Of a DNA stretch of 37,834 bases, positions 15,992-23,408 are shown piece after piece. The DNA is from JAPLKX01 sp035530195 (lineage in GTDB: Bacteria; Hydrogenedentota; Hydrogenedentia; Hydrogenedentales; SLHB01). Made by a program: the position numbers and the translations under genes. The stretch covers positions 1 through 37,834 of the forward strand of contig DATKVG010000019.1 of assembly GCA_035530195.1 (NCBI GenBank). The letters run 5' to 3'. The notes under the pieces are model-generated. The model saw only the letters and a program-made list of their open reading frames with translations, was not told where the DNA came from and searched no databases. Each line of letters starts with the position of its first letter. The first letter of the stretch is position 1.

Positions 15992-17161
15992 CTACTGTCC
16001 AGGGCCTCCGGATTTCTTAACCGGTTTCGCGGCTTCGCCGGGCGTGCGCTTGACCGGCGTAAAGCCCATCCGGTTCCAGTCCACCTTTTTCTTCAGCACG
16101 GTTCCTTTGGGTTTGGACGCGGCGAAGTCGAGGTAGTTCTGGTACAAGATGCGGTCGACGATCTGCGGCGGCAGGTTGCAGCCGTTGAGTTCTTGGCCCG
16201 GTATCACAGGCGTGGTGAACTTCTCTTTCGTCAGGATGTCGATGTACGTCTGGAATCGGTCGCGCATCCACTCGCGCGTCTTGATGGTCTCGTCCGTAAC
16301 CACGAGATCCGCCGCAAACATGAACCGGCTCGGGTATTTCGCAAAAATATCGCGAAACTTTTTTGGCGACCTTGAAATGCGCTTCAACCCCTCGATCAGG
16401 AATTTGTCGTTGCCGAAGCTGACGTCGCTATATAGGTTCGGGAACGTATCGAACAACTCGCGCAGCCGGTTATCCGCAATGCTCGACAGCATAAAGTGCG
16501 GGCACACCAGCTTGAGGTCCGGAAACTGCTCGAGCACCGCCACAAACTCTTCGGCAAACCCCGGCGTGGTCTTGGGACTCGGGTTCACGTGCAGGCAAAC
16601 GGGAATGAAATTCTCCGCGCAGTATGCGTAGACGGGCAGCATCCCCGGATCGTCCATCGCCGCCAAATGAAACATGAACTGGCCCGTCTTACGCGTGATG
16701 AAGCCGTGACCGAGATAGAGCTTCAGCCCTGTGGCGCCCCGTTTCACGTAGTCCTTGAACTTCTCCAGTTTTTGCGGGTCGCGCGGGTCCATGGTCGGCC
16801 ACACCTCGAACCGGCCCGGGTACTGCCCGCAGATGCGCAACAGTTCTTCGTTGTTTTCGTCGTACCGCGTGAACCCGAGGTTCTGATTGAGCGTCAACGT
16901 GAAAATGCTGCTGCCCATCAGTAGCACTTTTTCAATCTTTACATCGTCCATCGCCGCCAGCAGCGTCGCCGCATTTTTCAACCCCTTGATATGCTCGTGC
17001 ACGTCGATGATGCGCGTCGGCTGATAAGCCTCATTCCCGGCAGGGGAAGGATCAGCCGGCGCGTCCGGCGGCGACATCGCCAGCGACAGCCCTATCATCG
17101 CCGCAATAACGCACGGGCCGCTCAAAAAAATACCCAACGCTTGTTTGTTCCTTCTATCCAT
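15992..17161 (-). CDS. exported amidohydrolase-family (Amidohydro_2) protein
   Basis: 389-residue metal-dependent hydrolase. A hydrophobic N-terminus (about residues 10-30) indicates export or membrane anchoring. The catalytic domain begins at RIIDVHEHIKGL, the first-strand HxH metal motif. It continues with RFEVWPTMDPRDPQKLEKFK, GATGLKLYLGHG, CLHVNPSPKT, KLVCPHFMLSS, LYSDVSFG and SRFMFAADLV, consistent with the conserved His and Asp positions of the Amidohydro_2 clan. The ATG at 17161 has GGAG about 9 bases upstream; the frame extends 10 codons further but lacks a ribosome site. The C-terminal 30 residues are lysine-rich and probably disordered. It is 58 bases downstream of the membrane protein gene. 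The substrate is not predictable. Confidence 0.82.
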   Translation of the reverse strand: MDRRNKQALGIFLSGPCVIAAMIGLSLAMSPPDAPADPSPAGNEAYQPTRIIDVHEHIKGLKNAATLLAAMDDVKIEKVLLMGSSIFTLTLNQNLGFTRYDENNEELLRICGQYPGRFEVWPTMDPRDPQKLEKFKDYVKRGATGLKLYLGHGFITRKTGQFMFHLAAMDDPGMLPVYAYCAENFIPVCLHVNPSPKTTPGFAEEFVAVLEQFPDLKLVCPHFMLSSIADNRLRELFDTFPNLYSDVSFGNDKFLIEGLKRISRSPKKFRDIFAKYPSRFMFAADLVVTDETIKTREWMRDRFQTYIDILTKEKFTTPVIPGQELNGCNLPPQIVDRILYQNYLDFAASKPKGTVLKKKVDWNRMGFTPVKRTPGEAAKPVKKSGGPGQ

Positions 17162-17219
17162 TTCAGGCTCCACTCGGGCCAAGTGTAACATGCACGCGCC
17201 GCTCAGCCAAAAGATTCGC

Positions 17220-18563
17220 CTATTCGCGGAACACGCCCAGCCGGTATTTCTTCAGGATCTCGCGCCGCTCGATTACGATCTGCGGATTCGGGTGCAGCCG
17301 CTGGAGCAAGTCCTCGTTGGTACCGCCCGAGATCAACTCCGCACGTGCCGGCAAACGAAACACGTAACGCTCCGTCCATTTCAGCGTTCCGTAGACCGAG
17401 TTGACGGACGCCAGCAGGATAAACACAACTGCCGCCGCGCTCGCAACAACCTTGCCGCGCACACCCCTCAGCGCAAGAAACAGCAGCACCGCGTCGCACA
17501 CCCATAGCAGATTGCCCACCGTGATATAGCGCGAACTCGTGGCCTGATCGATCCCGAAACCGAGCCGGCCCAAGCCCGTGGTGGCCGCGCCGCAGATCGC
17601 GTAGAACGCCAGCCCCCAGTACGGGGCGAGCGCGCGAACGCCCATTCGCGGGATCAGAACATAGCTGCATACCAGCAGAATGGCCAGGCCGACCGCGCCC
17701 ACGGCCGCCGCGCCGAAACCGTCGTAATCCACAACGGGCGCGCCCAGGTACTGCAAGATGTACAGCGCAAAGGCAAGCGGCTCGTGCAGCGTGAGCCACG
17801 GCGACGGGTGATAGGACGGCGACTTGTAGCCATAAAAATAGACGGCCACCACGATCGCGCCCGCACAACACCAAATCGCCGCGTACGCCCACCGGCGGCG
17901 CCCTTCCGTTGCCGCCGCCAGGCAAAGAAGGCCGATCGGCCAAACCGACAACCCGTTCGCGAATGAGTAACTGGCCATAACACCCAATAAGATCCCGCCG
18001 GCCAGATGCGCCCATCCCAACATCGGCCACGACAGCGCCACAACCGTCCCGATCACCGCCAGCAAGTTCAAAAACATCAGGAACTGGCACGGCATGAACC
18101 AGTTTTGCCACTGGCTCAGCGAAAAATGCACAAGCGACAGCACCGGCGCAGCCACAAGCAGGTTCCGGCCCACCTCACGTCCCGTCGCGTGCAGTTGCAG
18201 CACCAGCAGCCCGAACGCGCCCGCTGCAAACACCACCGCCGCCCCCGTTTCGTACAGCATGTTCCAGTGTGTCAGCCGCGCCAACCCCAGCATGATCAGC
18301 CGCGGAAAAAACAGCCGGTGCTCGTTGTGGAGCGCGAACAGGTCGGCCAGCGACAGCGTGCCCTCGTAGGATTTGGGCAGGATCAGCATGTACTCCCACT
18401 CGTCCAGAAACGGGACATCGATATGGTAAAGGCGCAGCAGCATCACCAGGCCGGCCGGCGGCAAAAGGGCGATCAGAATTCCCGCCAACACAATTCGCCG
18501 GTGATGCAACCAGTTGTCACGCAAAGTGTTATGAGATTGCCCCGAGATCGCGGTTAGTTCCAT
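17220..18563 (-). CDS. polytopic membrane protein, GT-C-like
   Basis: 447 residues with about 10 hydrophobic segments spread along the whole chain. The first periplasmic loop has PFLDEWEYMLILP, resembling the acidic loop after the first membrane helix in GT-C glycosyltransferases and related uncharacterised membrane proteins. Further segments include LVHFSLSQWQNWFMPCQFLM and YITVGNLLWVCDAVLLFLAL. A C-terminal soluble stretch (RAELISGGTNEDLLQRLHPN) may be a small periplasmic or cytoplasmic cap. The ATG at 18563 is preferred over a TTG three codons upstream. It is divergent from lipA with a 144-base intergenic region. A sugar-transfer role to polyprenyl-linked substrates is a guess from the loop pattern only. 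Confidence 0.72.
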   Translation of the reverse strand: MELTAISGQSHNTLRDNWLHHRRIVLAGILIALLPPAGLVMLLRLYHIDVPFLDEWEYMLILPKSYEGTLSLADLFALHNEHRLFFPRLIMLGLARLTHWNMLYETGAAVVFAAGAFGLLVLQLHATGREVGRNLLVAAPVLSLVHFSLSQWQNWFMPCQFLMFLNLLAVIGTVVALSWPMLGWAHLAGGILLGVMASYSFANGLSVWPIGLLCLAAATEGRRRWAYAAIWCCAGAIVVAVYFYGYKSPSYHPSPWLTLHEPLAFALYILQYLGAPVVDYDGFGAAAVGAVGLAILLVCSYVLIPRMGVRALAPYWGLAFYAICGAATTGLGRLGFGIDQATSSRYITVGNLLWVCDAVLLFLALRGVRGKVVASAAAVVFILLASVNSVYGTLKWTERYVFRLPARAELISGGTNEDLLQRLHPNPQIVIERREILKKYRLGVFRE

Positions 18564-18594
18564 GGCGGGCAACTTTTCCCGGCGGGCCGATACG

Positions 18595-18603
18595 TGCTAT
18601 AAT
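18595..18603 (+). promoter_or_regulatory. extended -10 promoter of the lipA cluster
   Basis: TGC directly before a perfect TATAAT (18598-18603) forms an extended -10 element; the -35 region (TTTTCC near 18574) is poor, as is usual for this class. The leader of about 98 bases contains a hairpin, GGCCGC (18630-18635) with GCGGCC (18641-18646). Confidence 0.55.
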
Positions 18604-18707
18604 GTGTCACTCCTGTGTGAGCTTTCGCGGGCCGCTGAGCGCGGCCTCTGAGCAGGATCTTTTGACCCCGTTCCGCGCGGGTTGACTTCTTCAGAGCGTA
18701 AGCGTAT

Positions 18708-19601
18708 ATGGCTGGCCCATTTCCCAAATGGATAAGACAGACGTGGGGTTCGGGCAGCGATTTTGGCGTGACCAGGGGCATCTTGGACAGCCTCCAACTG
18801 CACACGGTATGTCAAAGCGCCCGCTGCCCCAATATCGGCGAGTGCTGGCGCCGCCAGACGGTGACCATCATGGTACTGGGAAACGTCTGCACGCGCAAGT
18901 GCGCGTTCTGCAGCGTCCGCACCACGCGAAGCGGGCAAACCGTTGCGCCGCCCGACCCCCAAGAGCCGGGGCGGGTGGCCGAAGCGGTCCGGCGGCTGGC
19001 GTTGCGCCACGCGGTCGTGACGTCCGTGACGCGCGACGATCTGGCCGACGGCGGGTCCGGCCATTTCGCCACGACCATCGAGGCGATTCGGGCCGCCAAC
19101 CCGGGTTGCACGGTCGAAGTGCTGACGCCCGATTTCCGGGGAAGCCGGGAATCCGTCGAAACGGTGATCGCGGCCGAGCCCGATGTGTTTGGCCACAACA
19201 TAGAGACGGTCGAGCGGCTGTATCCCGTTCTGCGGGACGCCGCACACGATTACGGCCGGTCGCTCGGCGTGCTGAAATCGGCCGCGGCATTGGCCGCGGC
19301 GACCGGCGGCCGGACGGCGGTCAAATCGGCCCTGATGGTTGGCCACGGCGAGACGCCGGACGAAGTCCGGGCGACCCTGTCGGACTTGCTCGAGGCCGGA
19401 TGCGCGGCGGTTTGCATCGGCCAGTATTTGAGGCCGGGAAAGACCGAGCGCGAGGTGGCCGAGTATGTGACGCCCGAACAGTTCGAGGCGTACGAACGGA
19501 TGGCCTACGCGATGGGTTTCTTCTTCGCGGTGGCCGGGGCGTTTGTGCGCAGTTCGTACCGTGCCGACGAGTTGGTGAATACACTGAAAGCGCGCGACTG
19601 A
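18708..19601 (+). CDS. lipA: lipoyl synthase
   Basis: Radical SAM enzyme that inserts two sulfurs into octanoyl groups carried on lipoyl domains. Both iron-sulfur sites are visible: the auxiliary cluster Cys35, Cys40, Cys46 (CQSARCPNIGEC) and the radical SAM CxxxCxxC, Cys61, Cys65, Cys68 (CTRKCAFC). The C-terminal VRSSYRADE contains the conserved serine that is the fourth ligand of the auxiliary cluster. At 297 residues the length is normal. It is the first gene of a plus-strand cluster with a free-standing lipoyl-domain gene 39 bases downstream, then hom, thrC and lipB, so modifying enzyme and a probable substrate are made together. No strong Shine-Dalgarno sequence precedes the ATG. Confidence 0.97.
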   Translation: MAGPFPKWIRQTWGSGSDFGVTRGILDSLQLHTVCQSARCPNIGECWRRQTVTIMVLGNVCTRKCAFCSVRTTRSGQTVAPPDPQEPGRVAEAVRRLALRHAVVTSVTRDDLADGGSGHFATTIEAIRAANPGCTVEVLTPDFRGSRESVETVIAAEPDVFGHNIETVERLYPVLRDAAHDYGRSLGVLKSAAALAAATGGRTAVKSALMVGHGETPDEVRATLSDLLEAGCAAVCIGQYLRPGKTEREVAEYVTPEQFEAYERMAYAMGFFFAVAGAFVRSSYRADELVNTLKARD

Positions 19602-19640
19602 CCCGCGAGTGCCATGTTGATGAAAAGGAAGGATCAACAG

Positions 19641-19880
19641 ATGCGGTATGAAGTGACACTACCCGAGTTGGGCGATGATTCGGTGGACCGGGCGACAGTG
19701 ACACTGTGGTTGGCCGACGAAGGTGACATTGTCAGCGAAAACGACGACCTCGTCGAGATGACCACCGACAAGGCGGCGTTCAGCGTGCCCAGCCCAAAAG
19801 CCGGCACGCTTATCGAGAAACTGGTAGACGAAGACGACGAGGTGTCTGTGGGCGACGTGCTGTGCATTCTCGAGATCTAG
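19641..19880 (+). CDS. free-standing lipoyl-domain protein
   Basis: 79-residue single biotinyl/lipoyl-attachment domain. DLVEMTTDKAAFSVPSPKAG carries the modifiable lysine in a DKA context, the form seen in E2 subunits of 2-oxoacid dehydrogenases, and GTLIEKLVDEDDEVSVGDVL completes the hammerhead fold. The ATG at 19641 has AAGGAAGGA upstream; an in-frame start nine codons earlier has no ribosome site. No E2 catalytic domain, peripheral-subunit-binding domain or GcvH-type features follow: the whole protein is the carrier domain. Its place between lipA and hom, in a cluster that ends in lipB, strongly suggests it is lipoylated. Which enzyme it serves is not visible in the window; a biotin carrier role is less likely because the MKM motif is absent. 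Confidence 0.88.
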   Translation: MRYEVTLPELGDDSVDRATVTLWLADEGDIVSENDDLVEMTTDKAAFSVPSPKAGTLIEKLVDEDDEVSVGDVLCILEI

Positions 19881-19914
19881 CCCGCGCCTGAGGTTGGAGG
19901 GAAAGGGCCGAGTA

Positions 19915-21189
19915 ATGAAATGTGGAGTCGGCGTAATCGGTGCGGGGACGGTCGGCGGCGGGGTGGTCAAGACGCTTCTGGCGAATCGGGGGTTGATGAC
20001 GGGCAAGACCGGCGTGGAACTGCGCCTGGCACATGTGGCCGAGTTGCGCCAGGATTGCCTCGAAGAATTTGACCTTACCGGCGTTACCCTAAGCGCGGAT
20101 GCCGCCGCCCTCATCGCCGACCCGGCGGTCAACGTCGTCTGCGAACTGATCGGCGGCCTCGAACCCGCACGAAAGTTTATCCTCGACGCGCTCAACGCCA
20201 AAAAACACGTCGTCACGGCCAACAAGATGCTGCTGGCGCATTCCGGGCCGGAACTGGCGCGGGCCGCCATCGACAACGGCGTCGAGTTGCGGTACGAAGC
20301 CGCGGTGGCTGGCGGCATCCCGATCATCAAGGCGTTGCGCGAAGGCCTCGTGGCCAACTCGATCCAGGTGGCCTACGGCATCCTCAACGGCACCTGCAAC
20401 TACGTCCTCAGCAGGATGACCTACGACAACATGGAGTTCGACGACGCGCTCGATCTGGCCATCCGCCTCGGGTTCGCCGAGACCCCGCCCGACCTCGACA
20501 TCGAAGGCCACGATACCGCCCACAAATGCCAGATCCTCGCCTCACTCGCTTATTCGACCGAGATCGATCTCAAAGACATCTACGTCGAAGGCATCACCAA
20601 AGTCACCCACGCCGACGTCGCCTACGCCCGCGAAATGGGCTATCTCATCAAGCTGCTTGCCGTGATTCGGGCCGTCGACGGCGAGGTCGAGGCGCGCGTC
20701 CACCCCACGCTCGTGCCCGAAGACCACCTCTTGGCATCCGTGCGCAACGAGTTCAACGCCATTCACGTCACTGGAGACATCGCCGACTCCACCCTCTACT
20801 ACGGCCGTGGCGCCGGACGGATGCCCACCGCCAGCGCCGTCGTCGCCGACATCATGGATATAGCCCGCCGAGGCGATGCGCCCGCGCCGGCCCCGTTCGT
20901 CTACGGGCTCAGGCGGCCTATCAGGGCCATCGACAGCCTCGCCGGCCGGTATTACCTCCGGTTCAACACGCTCGATGAGTCGGGCGTGCTTGGAAAAATC
21001 TGCACCGTACTGGGCGACCGCGGCGTCAGTATCGCGTCCGTCATTCAAAAAGAGCGCCACCAGGATGATTTCGTCCACGTCGTGCTGATGACGCACGAGA
21101 CCGTCGAGTCGGCTGTTCGAAGCGCCCTTTCGGAAATCGACGAACTGGGATTCGTTCAAGAGAAAACGCACGTCCTGCGCGTGCTGTAG
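19915..21189 (+). CDS. hom: homoserine dehydrogenase
   Basis: NAD(P)-dependent reduction of aspartate semialdehyde to homoserine, the branch point to threonine and methionine. The 424-residue protein has the Rossmann motif GVGVIGAGTVGGG at the N-terminus, KKHVVTANKMLLA, the family signature YGILNGTCNYVLSRM, and DIEGHDTAHKCQILASLA. A C-terminal ACT domain (YLRFNTLDESGVLGKICTVL through LMTHETVESAV) is the usual site of threonine feedback control. The ATG at 19915 follows GGAGG with correct spacing; a TTG seven codons upstream overlaps that ribosome site and was rejected. It is 34 bases after the lipoyl-domain gene and 37 bases before thrC. Confidence 0.96.
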   Translation: MKCGVGVIGAGTVGGGVVKTLLANRGLMTGKTGVELRLAHVAELRQDCLEEFDLTGVTLSADAAALIADPAVNVVCELIGGLEPARKFILDALNAKKHVVTANKMLLAHSGPELARAAIDNGVELRYEAAVAGGIPIIKALREGLVANSIQVAYGILNGTCNYVLSRMTYDNMEFDDALDLAIRLGFAETPPDLDIEGHDTAHKCQILASLAYSTEIDLKDIYVEGITKVTHADVAYAREMGYLIKLLAVIRAVDGEVEARVHPTLVPEDHLLASVRNEFNAIHVTGDIADSTLYYGRGAGRMPTASAVVADIMDIARRGDAPAPAPFVYGLRRPIRAIDSLAGRYYLRFNTLDESGVLGKICTVLGDRGVSIASVIQKERHQDDFVHVVLMTHETVESAVRSALSEIDELGFVQEKTHVLRVL

Positions 21190-21226
21190 TTGTCGCGTTG
21201 CCTTTGGCGTTGGGAGAGTTATCATT

Positions 21227-22342
21227 ATGGTTAACCGGGGCGTCATTGAACGGTATCGGGCCTACTTGCCAGTCACCGATTCCACATGCATCATTTCCCT
21301 CAACGAAGGCTCGACGCCCCTCATCCCCGCATACAACCTCAGCGGCACAATTCACCCCCGGCTCGAAGTCTGGCTGAAATTCGAAGGGCTCAACCCCACC
21401 GGCTCATTCAAAGACCGCGGGATGACCATGGCCATCACCAAGGCCGTCGAGGACGGGTTCAACGGCGTGATGTGCGCATCGACCGGAAACACCTCCGCGT
21501 CCGCCGCCGCCTATGCGGCCCGCGCCGGCATCACGTGCATCGTCCTCATCCCCGAAGGCAAAATCGCGTTGGGCAAACTGTCGCAGGCGATGATCCACGG
21601 CGCCCGCGTCATTCAGATAAAAGGCAATTTCGACCAGGCCCTCACACTCGTGCGCACCGTCACCAGCAATTACCCCATCGCGCTTGTCAACTCGATCAAC
21701 CCGTTCCGCATCGAAGGCCAGAAAACCGGTGCGTTCGAGATCGTCGACGAGTTCGACGGGTTCGCACCCGATTACCATGCGCTGCCCGTCGGCAATGCCG
21801 GAAATATCACCGCATACTGGAAAGGCTACAAGGAATACCATGCCGCCGGAAAAGCCAAAAACCTCCCGCGAATGCTCGGGTTCCAGGCCGCCGGCGCCGC
21901 CCCCATTGTCCTAGGCCATCCCGTCGAAAACCCACAGACCTTCGCCACCGCCATCCGCATCGGCAACCCCGCAAGCTGGAAAACGGCCGTCCAGGCCCGC
22001 GACGAGTCCGGCGGCGTCATCGACATGGTTACCGACGACGAGATCCGCAACGCATACCGGATGGTAGCGTCATGCGAGGGCGTGTTTGCCGAGCCCGCAA
22101 GCGCCGCCGGCATCGCCGGATTGATCAAACTCGCTGAAAAAGGCTTCTTCGACAACGTTCAGCCCCTGGAAGGCGACAAAATACGCGTCACCTGCATCCT
22201 CACCGGACACGGCCTCAAAGACCCCGACAGCGCCATCAAGGCCGCCGAACAACCCATCACCATCGAAGCCGAAGAAGACGCCGTACTCGAAGCCATTGGC
22301 ATCGCCGAGACCATAAACTCCGCTGAACCCGCCATGGTGTGA
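21227..22342 (+). CDS. thrC: threonine synthase
   Basis: PLP enzyme converting O-phosphohomoserine to threonine. The 371-residue protein shows NEGSTPLIPA, the PLP-lysine motif GLNPTGSFKDRGM (Lys62), CASTGNTSASAAAYAARAGI for phosphate and cofactor contacts, and a glycine-rich LPVGNAGNIT. The size and order match the short bacterial class (about 350 residues) that acts without SAM activation. GGGAGAG lies upstream of the ATG. It directly follows hom, and the kinase step (thrB) is absent from the cluster. A palindromic repeat element (22359-22483) separates it from lipB and may end or process the transcript. Confidence 0.95.
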   Translation: MVNRGVIERYRAYLPVTDSTCIISLNEGSTPLIPAYNLSGTIHPRLEVWLKFEGLNPTGSFKDRGMTMAITKAVEDGFNGVMCASTGNTSASAAAYAARAGITCIVLIPEGKIALGKLSQAMIHGARVIQIKGNFDQALTLVRTVTSNYPIALVNSINPFRIEGQKTGAFEIVDEFDGFAPDYHALPVGNAGNITAYWKGYKEYHAAGKAKNLPRMLGFQAAGAAPIVLGHPVENPQTFATAIRIGNPASWKTAVQARDESGGVIDMVTDDEIRNAYRMVASCEGVFAEPASAAGIAGLIKLAEKGFFDNVQPLEGDKIRVTCILTGHGLKDPDSAIKAAEQPITIEAEEDAVLEAIGIAETINSAEPAMV

Positions 22343-22358
22343 GTTCCAAGTTGCGGCA

Positions 22359-22483
22359 GTCTGTTGTGGTGCGGGCGTCTCGCCTGCACGTTTGCAGTCG
22401 ATTGCGATTCGTTCTGAAACGCTACCCATCTCTGTCTTTTTTGCCTCGAATTCTGCAGGCGAGACGCCCGCACCACAACAGAC
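22359..22483. repeat. 125-bp element with perfect 30-bp inverted ends
   Basis: 22359-22388 and 22454-22483 are exact 30-base inverted repeats containing GCAGGCGAGACGCCCGC, with a unique 65-base centre. Transcribed RNA would fold into a long hairpin between thrC and lipB. The right arm includes an exact copy of 36-62. Spurious peptides read through it contain GVSPA and AGETPAPQ, phrases I have seen in predicted proteins of planctomycete-like genomes. Confidence 0.85.
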
Positions 22484-22508
22484 AAAACGTTTCCTGTAGA
22501 ATGGTTGC

Positions 22509-23195
22509 ATGAAGGAGCGCATTGAAGTCATCCGCCTTCCGGGGTTCGTGCCTTATGTCGAGGGCTTGCGCATCCAGCAGGCGCGGCGCGATGCCGTCGA
22601 GCGCGGAGAAGCCCCCGAAACCCTTTTCCTGCTCGAACACGCGCCCGTGATTACGCTGGGCAGAAAATGGCAACCCAAAAACCTGCTCCGCACACGCGCC
22701 GAATACGCCGCCATGGGCATCGACCTCTGCGAAACCGACCGCGGCGGAGACGTCACCTGCCACGGCCCAGGCCAAATGGTCGCCTACCCAATCCTCAATC
22801 TGAACGCGGTGGCATCGCGCGCGGTGGGGTCGCGCTCCCGCGCGACCGTCCCAAGGCGCAAGCCGTCAATTCCATGGTACCTGCGCGCGTTGGAAGAAGT
22901 GTTGATTCGGCAGTTGGCGCTGTACGGTTTGCGCGCAAGCCGGTGCAAAAACCTCACCGGCGTCTGGGTCGGCGACGCCAAGATCGCCGCAATCGGCGTC
23001 CGGATCCACAACTGGACCACCTCACACGGAATCGCCCTCAACGTCAGCCCCGACATGGCCCACTTCCGCCTCATCATCCCTTGCGGCATCGCCGACAAAC
23101 CCGTCACGTCCCTGCACGCCTTGTTAGGAAAGGGCACCCCCTCCATGACGGCCGTCATGGACGACTTCGAACGCGCGTTTCAAGAGATCTTTTAA
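22509..23195 (+). CDS. lipB: octanoyl-[ACP]:protein N-octanoyltransferase
   Basis: Transfers octanoate from acyl carrier protein to lipoyl domains, providing the substrate of LipA. The 228-residue protein has RGGDVTCHGPGQMVAYPILN, the conserved lysine in VGDAKIAAIGVR and the catalytic cysteine in RLIIPCGIADKPVTSL. Between PILNLN and the helix WYLRALEEVLIRQL there are about 16 extra residues (AVASRAVGSRSRATVP) compared with E. coli LipB as I recall it. They are encoded by roughly 22806-22853, which includes an exact 29-base copy of a palindromic repeat found at 13426-13454. The frame is kept and no stop is introduced, so the enzyme may still work with an extra surface loop. The stop codon lies in the left arm of the CACAAAG-type repeat. 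Confidence 0.93.
   Translation: MKERIEVIRLPGFVPYVEGLRIQQARRDAVERGEAPETLFLLEHAPVITLGRKWQPKNLLRTRAEYAAMGIDLCETDRGGDVTCHGPGQMVAYPILNLNAVASRAVGSRSRATVPRRKPSIPWYLRALEEVLIRQLALYGLRASRCKNLTGVWVGDAKIAAIGVRIHNWTTSHGIALNVSPDMAHFRLIIPCGIADKPVTSLHALLGKGTPSMTAVMDDFERAFQEIF
22821..22849. repeat. palindromic repeat inserted in frame inside lipB
   Basis: Exact 29-base match to 13426-13454. It contains the hairpin GGTCGCGCTCCCGCGCGACC. In lipB it is read as AVGSRSRAT-like sequence. Confidence 0.85.
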
Positions 23196-23402
23196 CCACA
23201 AAGAACACAAAGATCGCAAAGATTTTCTATATGGTCTTTGTACTACTAACCCTCAATTTCTTGTTGCGCCGCGCAAGACTTTGCGTACGTCTGGGACGCC
23301 CCCCGGCCACGCCACAGGCGTGGCCGAAAGGCGTCCCAACGGGGGTGTCTCTATGTTGGGTTTTTGGTTGCGGCACTGTCGCGTTGTGCTCTTTGTGGCT
23401 AA
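23192..23402. repeat. inverted CACAAAG-type repeats around a large hairpin
   Basis: The left arm begins at 23192 (TTAACCACAAAGAACACAAA, including the lipB stop codon) and is followed by further AAAG units. The right arm, 23383-23402, is its reverse complement with 3 differences in 20. The interval separates two convergent genes. Confidence 0.7.
23293..23337. repeat. two-stage hairpin between convergent genes
   Basis: GGGACGCC (23293-23300) pairs with GGCGTCCC (23330-23337), and inside it GGCCACGCC (23305-23313) pairs with GGCGTGGCC (23317-23325). Seventeen perfect base pairs are interrupted only by a CCCC/GAAA internal loop, with an ACA apex. No T-run follows; it could still block read-through between lipB and the TPR gene. 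Confidence 0.75.
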
Positions 23403-23408
23403 AGAAGA

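Noticed and set aside
19894..19914. TTG start for homoserine dehydrogenase
   Set aside because: It would place the GGAGG ribosome-binding site inside the coding sequence; the ATG at 19915 gives the normal Rossmann N-terminus.
22070..22531. Minus-strand frame containing GVSPA and AGETPAPQ phrases
   Set aside because: The phrases come from reading the inverted repeat at 22359-22483; the rest is antisense to thrC. Not a gene.
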